In this document: in pieces, positions 60,621-64,000 of the stretch
Position numbering within the stretch: position 1 is the stretch's first letter
How the letters are laid out: each line of letters begins with the position of its first letter
Origin: Sporosarcina ureae
GTDB lineage: Bacteria; Bacillota; Bacilli; Bacillales_A; Planococcaceae
Reading direction: 5' to 3'
Assembly: GCF_002109325.1 (NCBI RefSeq)
Contig: NZ_CP015348.1
Span: 3,287,501-3,351,500 of the forward strand
Length of the DNA stretch: 64,000 bases
Program-made: the position numbers and the translations under genes
The notes under the pieces: model-generated
The model's input: only the letters and a program-made list of their open reading frames with translations
Told to the model about the DNA's origin: nothing
Database searches by the model: none

Positions 60621-62882
60621 ATGTATATAGCGATTCCTGTAGCGATCTCTGCGTTTGCAGCTGAGCTTTCAGGATCGCTTTTATTTTTAAATGTTTTATT
60701 CCTCATACCATTCTACTTTTTGCGCAAAGATTATCTACATCTAATTCTTTGCTCACTTCTTGCTAGTCTCTCTTTTTTCTATTTTTCCAGTCATTCTACA
60801 GCACTTCCTAACGATTCTGTCATGACATTTCAGTGGAAAGATCAAGTGAAGATCGATGGAGCTAAAGTGAAGGGTTTTGCTACATTACATGACGGTACAA
60901 TTGTCTATATGATGTATACGCTAACTTCCGAACACGAAAAGAAACGCTTCCAAGCTGCGCGATTATCTACGTTTTTGTTCACAGCTGAAGTGGAGCCGAA
61001 AGAATTGGAACCGGCAGCCCATAACTATTCATTCGATATGGCACGCTATTTACGAATGAACGGTGCAGCGGGAATTCTAGAAGCCACACGTATCACATCT
61101 AGTCAGCCCCTCACAACACTTCGAACGCGACTCTCGCATTACCGCTTTTCTATCAAACAACATATTCACGAGCAGTTTCCGTCTTCACTTGTCACGGAAG
61201 CAGAGGCATTATTGATCGGTGACCGTTCTGGCATGGACCGACTCTTGCAGAAAGAATATCAAACGCTTGGAATTACGCATTTGTTTGCGATTTCTGGTTT
61301 GCATGTCGGACTGTTGACGTTTTTTATACGGGTAATCTTCTTGCGAGTTGGTTTTCGAAAAGAATGGGTGACCTACGGATTACTGGTGTTTTTGCCGACT
61401 TACGCATGTATTGCTGGCGGAGCACCTTCTGTCTGGCGTGCGGCCACTGTCACGATGATTGTATTACTTGCGGTTACAGGGAATTTGAGATTGCGCCTAG
61501 ATGATGCACTGGCTATGAGCGCATTGTTCTTTATCGTGATGCAACCCCATATCGTATTCCAGCCTGGATTTCAGCTATCTTATTTAGCTGCATTCTCTTT
61601 ATTGTATTCGTCCGCTATTTTAAGCCAGGCAAAAAATGGTTTCGTTGTATCTTTTCTTGTCACGGTTATTACGCAAGTCGCGCTTTATCCTATTTTGTTG
61701 TATCACTTCTTTGAGTTGTCGATGTCTTCTTTTATCGCGAATTTGTTCTATGTCCCTTTGTATTCCATATTTATTTTGCCAGCCAATTTATTACTGTTAG
61801 TTTGTACGTATACAATCCCTCCGCTAGCCAGTTTACTTTTTCACATGTATGAACCAATCAGACAATGGATAGGTAGCATGACCACTTGGTTTGCTTCATT
61901 TCCGTACCAAATGTGGACACCGGGACAGCCGGATGGAATAGGTTCTGCGCTTGCGGTTCTTGGGATCTTACTATTTCTAGTTTCTTTGGAACGAAGAAAA
62001 TGTATTGCGCTAGGTATCGCTGGCTTATTGTTACCGGCATTTTATTTGGAAATCAAACCGATACTACATCGGGACGCGATCGTTTCGTACGTCGACGTGG
62101 GACAAGGGGACAGTACGATTATCGAGATGCCTTTTAAAAAAGCAGTGTATATGATAGATACTGGTGGCGTCGTTCATTTTGGTGAAGCGAATTGGAAAAC
62201 TCCTGAGCAGCCATTTGAAATTGGACGAAATATCGTTGTGCCGTACTTAAAAGCAAAAGGTATTACGAAAATCGACCGATTGATGATTTCTCATGCCGAT
62301 CTTGATCATATGGAAGGTGCGGATGAAGTCATGGAAGAGTTACGCGTGAAGGAGATTCATATACCGCCTGGAAGCGAACAAGAGAAAGCGATGGAAGACG
62401 TGTTACGACTGGCCAATGAACAAAAAGTTCCAGTGCAGCTCGTTGGGGAAGGCTTTAATTGGAATATAGACGATTATCAGTTTCAATATGTAGCGCCTGA
62501 AGAACGTATGTATGACGGCAATGACAGTTCACTCATACTGGTCATGAAGAAGAATGATCTTCATTTCATCTTTCCTGGAGATTTGGAGAAAGAGGGAGAA
62601 CAGCGATTTTTGCAAAGGTATCGTTCTGCAGATTTTCAACGTGTTGTGCTAAAAGCGGGCCATCATGGCAGTAAAACATCGAGTACAGAGCCTTTTATCA
62701 ATTTCTTACAGCCCGAGTTTATTATCGTTTCGGCAGGAAGAAATAGTCGCTATGGACATCCGCATGCAGAAGTAGTGAATCGGTTCATTGAGCATGGCAT
62801 TCCGTTTTGGTCGACAGCGGAACAAGGAACTATTGAATTACGTGTAAAGGATGGTATGTATACGACTACATCTAGTCGCTAA
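60621..62882 (+). CDS. comEC: ComEC/Rec2 DNA uptake channel
   Basis: The 753-residue protein has an N-terminal part with DUF4131-type features, the polytopic Competence domain (GDRSGMDRLLQKEYQTLGI and THLFAISGLHVGLLT), and a C-terminal metallo-beta-lactamase-like nuclease domain. That domain has VDVGQGDSTIIEMP, SHADLDHMEGADE (about 557) and KAGHHGSKTSSTE. It moves single-stranded DNA across the membrane. ATG 60621 has no clear ribosome-binding site. AAAGGGTGA at 60575 is well placed for an in-frame ATT at 60591, which would add ten residues. Confidence 0.93.
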   Translation: MYIAIPVAISAFAAELSGSLLFLNVLFLIPFYFLRKDYLHLILCSLLASLSFFYFSSHSTALPNDSVMTFQWKDQVKIDGAKVKGFATLHDGTIVYMMYTLTSEHEKKRFQAARLSTFLFTAEVEPKELEPAAHNYSFDMARYLRMNGAAGILEATRITSSQPLTTLRTRLSHYRFSIKQHIHEQFPSSLVTEAEALLIGDRSGMDRLLQKEYQTLGITHLFAISGLHVGLLTFFIRVIFLRVGFRKEWVTYGLLVFLPTYACIAGGAPSVWRAATVTMIVLLAVTGNLRLRLDDALAMSALFFIVMQPHIVFQPGFQLSYLAAFSLLYSSAILSQAKNGFVVSFLVTVITQVALYPILLYHFFELSMSSFIANLFYVPLYSIFILPANLLLLVCTYTIPPLASLLFHMYEPIRQWIGSMTTWFASFPYQMWTPGQPDGIGSALAVLGILLFLVSLERRKCIALGIAGLLLPAFYLEIKPILHRDAIVSYVDVGQGDSTIIEMPFKKAVYMIDTGGVVHFGEANWKTPEQPFEIGRNIVVPYLKAKGITKIDRLMISHADLDHMEGADEVMEELRVKEIHIPPGSEQEKAMEDVLRLANEQKVPVQLVGEGFNWNIDDYQFQYVAPEERMYDGNDSSLILVMKKNDLHFIFPGDLEKEGEQRFLQRYRSADFQRVVLKAGHHGSKTSSTEPFINFLQPEFIIVSAGRNSRYGHPHAEVVNRFIEHGIPFWSTAEQGTIELRVKDGMYTTTSSR

Positions 62883-62889
62883 AAACAAA

Positions 62890-62925
62890 TAGACACATCC
62901 GCCAATTAGGTGGATGTGTCTACTT
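62890..62925. terminator. bidirectional terminator between comEC and yqzM
   Basis: TAGACACATCC (62890-62900) pairs perfectly with GGATGTGTCTA (62912-62922), with CC/GG pairing inside. T-rich sequence follows. Confidence 0.82.
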
Positions 62926-62939
62926 TATAAAACAGTTTA

Positions 62940-63074
62940 TTAGCGAGCGACGATATCGATGATCGTAGCAACAACAAAAATTGCCGAAAAACCGATAAAC
63001 GCAACTATAAAGCCGATGCCACTATCAATCGCGTCATTACGTTTGGATTGGACATCATGTTCAAATTCATTCAT
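62940..63074 (-). CDS. yqzM: YqzM family small membrane protein
   Basis: On the minus strand ATG 63074 has TAGGAGGTGTAGC before it and opens a 44-residue ORF. It starts MNEFEHDVQSKRNDAIDSG, which matches B. subtilis YqzM closely, and then has one membrane helix (IGFIVAFIGFSAIFVVATII). It lies between comEC and holA, exactly as yqzM does in B. subtilis. Function unknown. Confidence 0.88.
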   Translation of the reverse strand: MNEFEHDVQSKRNDAIDSGIGFIVAFIGFSAIFVVATIIDIVAR

Positions 63075-63207
63075 TGCTACACCTCCTAATTCCATACTAA
63101 GTATAGATGAAAGTGAAAGAAAAATCCATATAAATCGACGTTTTTAGGTGTTGCAATGTATGTTGACACAATTTGTTCATAGAGTAAGTGAATTATAAGT
63201 TAAAAGA

Positions 63208-63233
63208 GCGGAAACGCATATGGCCATTTCCGC
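63208..63233 (-). terminator. terminator of the small minus-strand gene
   Basis: GCGGAAA (63208-63214) pairs with TTTCCGC (63227-63233). On the minus strand the stem is followed by TCTTTT, just after the stop of the 63248-63412 gene. Confidence 0.7.
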
Positions 63234-63247
63234 TTCATCCATTCTAG

Positions 63248-63412
63248 TTAATAGTATCTGTCCTTTTCTGCTGTTTCGCGATGGTTTGGTGTCATCGGTT
63301 CTTGCTTCGGTGTCAAGTGACCAAGTTCGGCCAATTCCAAAGAGATTTCTTCTTTCTCCTCAGGTTTTGAATTTTTACGAGTATTTGCTTCTAGACGCTT
63401 AGATTTTTTCAT
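63248..63412 (-). CDS. 54-residue hydrophilic hypothetical protein
   Basis: ATG 63412 has AAAGGAGG seven bases upstream; codons further up to 63460 are not needed. The product begins MKKSKRLEANTRKNSKPEEK and is rich in Lys, Glu and Pro, with no Cys or membrane segment, and looks disordered. A terminator hairpin follows. The good start and terminator suggest a real gene; no family is recognised. Confidence 0.6.
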   Translation of the reverse strand: MKKSKRLEANTRKNSKPEEKEEISLELAELGHLTPKQEPMTPNHRETAEKDRYY

Positions 63413-63514
63413 CAATAAACCTCCTTTACTCGCTAGTATGGAGAAATAATTGATTTTCATGTATAGTTAGCACAGGTTTTTACATGCAAGTACTCGTTAA
63501 CAGAGGTGAAGAAA

Positions 63515-64000
63515 GTGGTTACGAAAATTTGGAGTCAAATTGAAAAAGGCGATGTGCAACCAGTTTATTTACTGACTGGTACTGAGCAACATTTATTGGA
63601 TGAAACGATAAAGAAATTGATCAAGGCAGTGCCCGGCATGACATCATCTGAAGTGAATCGCTTTGATTTGGAAGAGATACCTATCCAGGCAGTTCTTGAA
63701 GTAGCGAATGAATTTCCGTTTTTAGTCGATCATAAATTAATTGTCGCAAAAAACTGCTCGTTTTTGAAAGCAACCGATAATTCAAAAGAAAAACAGAACC
63801 ATCAATTAGAATTGTTGGAAAAGTGGCTGGAAAATCCATCGCCTACCGCAACGGTAGTATTTGTGGCGCCATATGAAAAATTAGATGCACGAAAGAAAAT
63901 TACGAAGAAAATTAAAAAACATGCAGTTGTCGTAGAAGCTGTGGCTTTGCAAGGACAAGACTTATCTACGTGGATCATGCAACAAGGGAAAGATAAAGGG
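63515..64000 (+). CDS. holA: DNA polymerase III delta subunit (YqeN), cut by the window end
   Basis: GTG 63515 follows AGAGGTGAAG and opens a frame that is still open at base 64000 (162 codons seen). It starts VVTKIWSQIEKGDVQPVYLL followed by TGTEQHLLDE, the degenerate Walker A region of the delta subunit. FLVDHKLIVAKNCSFL and TVVFVAPYEKLDARKKITK follow. It is the clamp-loader subunit that opens the sliding clamp. Its place after comEC and yqzM is standard for Bacillales. Confidence 0.92.
   Translation, partial: MVTKIWSQIEKGDVQPVYLLTGTEQHLLDETIKKLIKAVPGMTSSEVNRFDLEEIPIQAVLEVANEFPFLVDHKLIVAKNCSFLKATDNSKEKQNHQLELLEKWLENPSPTATVVFVAPYEKLDARKKITKKIKKHAVVVEAVALQGQDLSTWIMQQGKDKG

Noticed and set aside
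63220-63402. 60-codon plus-strand ORF
   Set aside because: It is antisense to the minus-strand gene at 63248-63412, which has a better start and a terminator.

Overview
The window is a chromosomal segment of a low-to-middle GC, Gram-positive, endospore-forming member of the Bacillales. The evidence is an intact sigK, gpsB, the late-competence comE operon, two T-box leaders and a type-B RNase P RNA, with gene order that largely follows the Bacillus subtilis ypr/yps, nad, yrv/yrr and yqe/comE regions. I infer the family Planococcaceae (Caryophanaceae), probably Sporosarcina; this is inference and no 16S gene is present. No tRNA, rRNA, transposase, phage module or CRISPR array was seen.

Bases 1-7200 are accessory: small orphan membrane proteins, an EamA-type exporter with a possible leader peptide and leader hairpin, a GNAT acetyltransferase, a broken TMEM175 channel gene, and proteins of families DUF488, DUF2254 and DUF4385. 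Short intergenic CAATCGGGC-like motifs recur here and again near 22-25 kb, always on the same strand as the genes that follow them. Bases 7200-21700 are mostly conserved: yprB, gpsB, rnpB, rlmL, a DinG-type helicase, cheX and dynA. A minus-strand uvrA-paralogue/alkA pair is inserted between gpsB and rnpB. dynA is followed closely by a sulfurtransferase and a metallophosphoesterase gene. Bases 21800-26100 are a second accessory stretch with decay: orphan membrane genes, a yghU-like gene, an intact small Fic antitoxin beside a broken fic gene, and a gene remnant with several lesions.

Bases 26200-37000 carry an RNase H-like gene, cspD, an lrgAB-type pair, and the NAD module niaR-nifS (minus) divergent from nadC-nadA (plus), with no nadB at this locus. 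A proline T-box then precedes proB-proA, followed by ilvE and a lipoprotein gene. Bases 37000-47300 hold rarA (minus), then cymR-iscS-mnmA-TPR-recD2 (plus), then an alanine T-box and alaS. Bases 47300-53400 hold ireB-ruvX-yrzB, mltG-trmR-udk, greA with a terminator-like hairpin in its leader, yrrS, mtnN and a 26-residue membrane peptide.

sigK (minus, uninterrupted) and yqeG (plus) are divergent around 54.2 kb, where a perfect 11-bp inverted repeat abuts an extended -10 promoter. The plus-strand series yqeG-yqeH-aroE-yhbY-nadD-yqeK-rsfS-yqeM-comEA-comEB-comEC follows (ribosome assembly, NAD synthesis, DNA uptake). Minus-strand yqzM and a small hydrophilic ORF come next, and the window ends inside holA. 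Two steps of NAD synthesis (nadCA and nadD) lie in separate operons. Sulfur transfer genes are paired with their likely clients: nifS with nadA, and iscS with mnmA under a CymR-type regulator.
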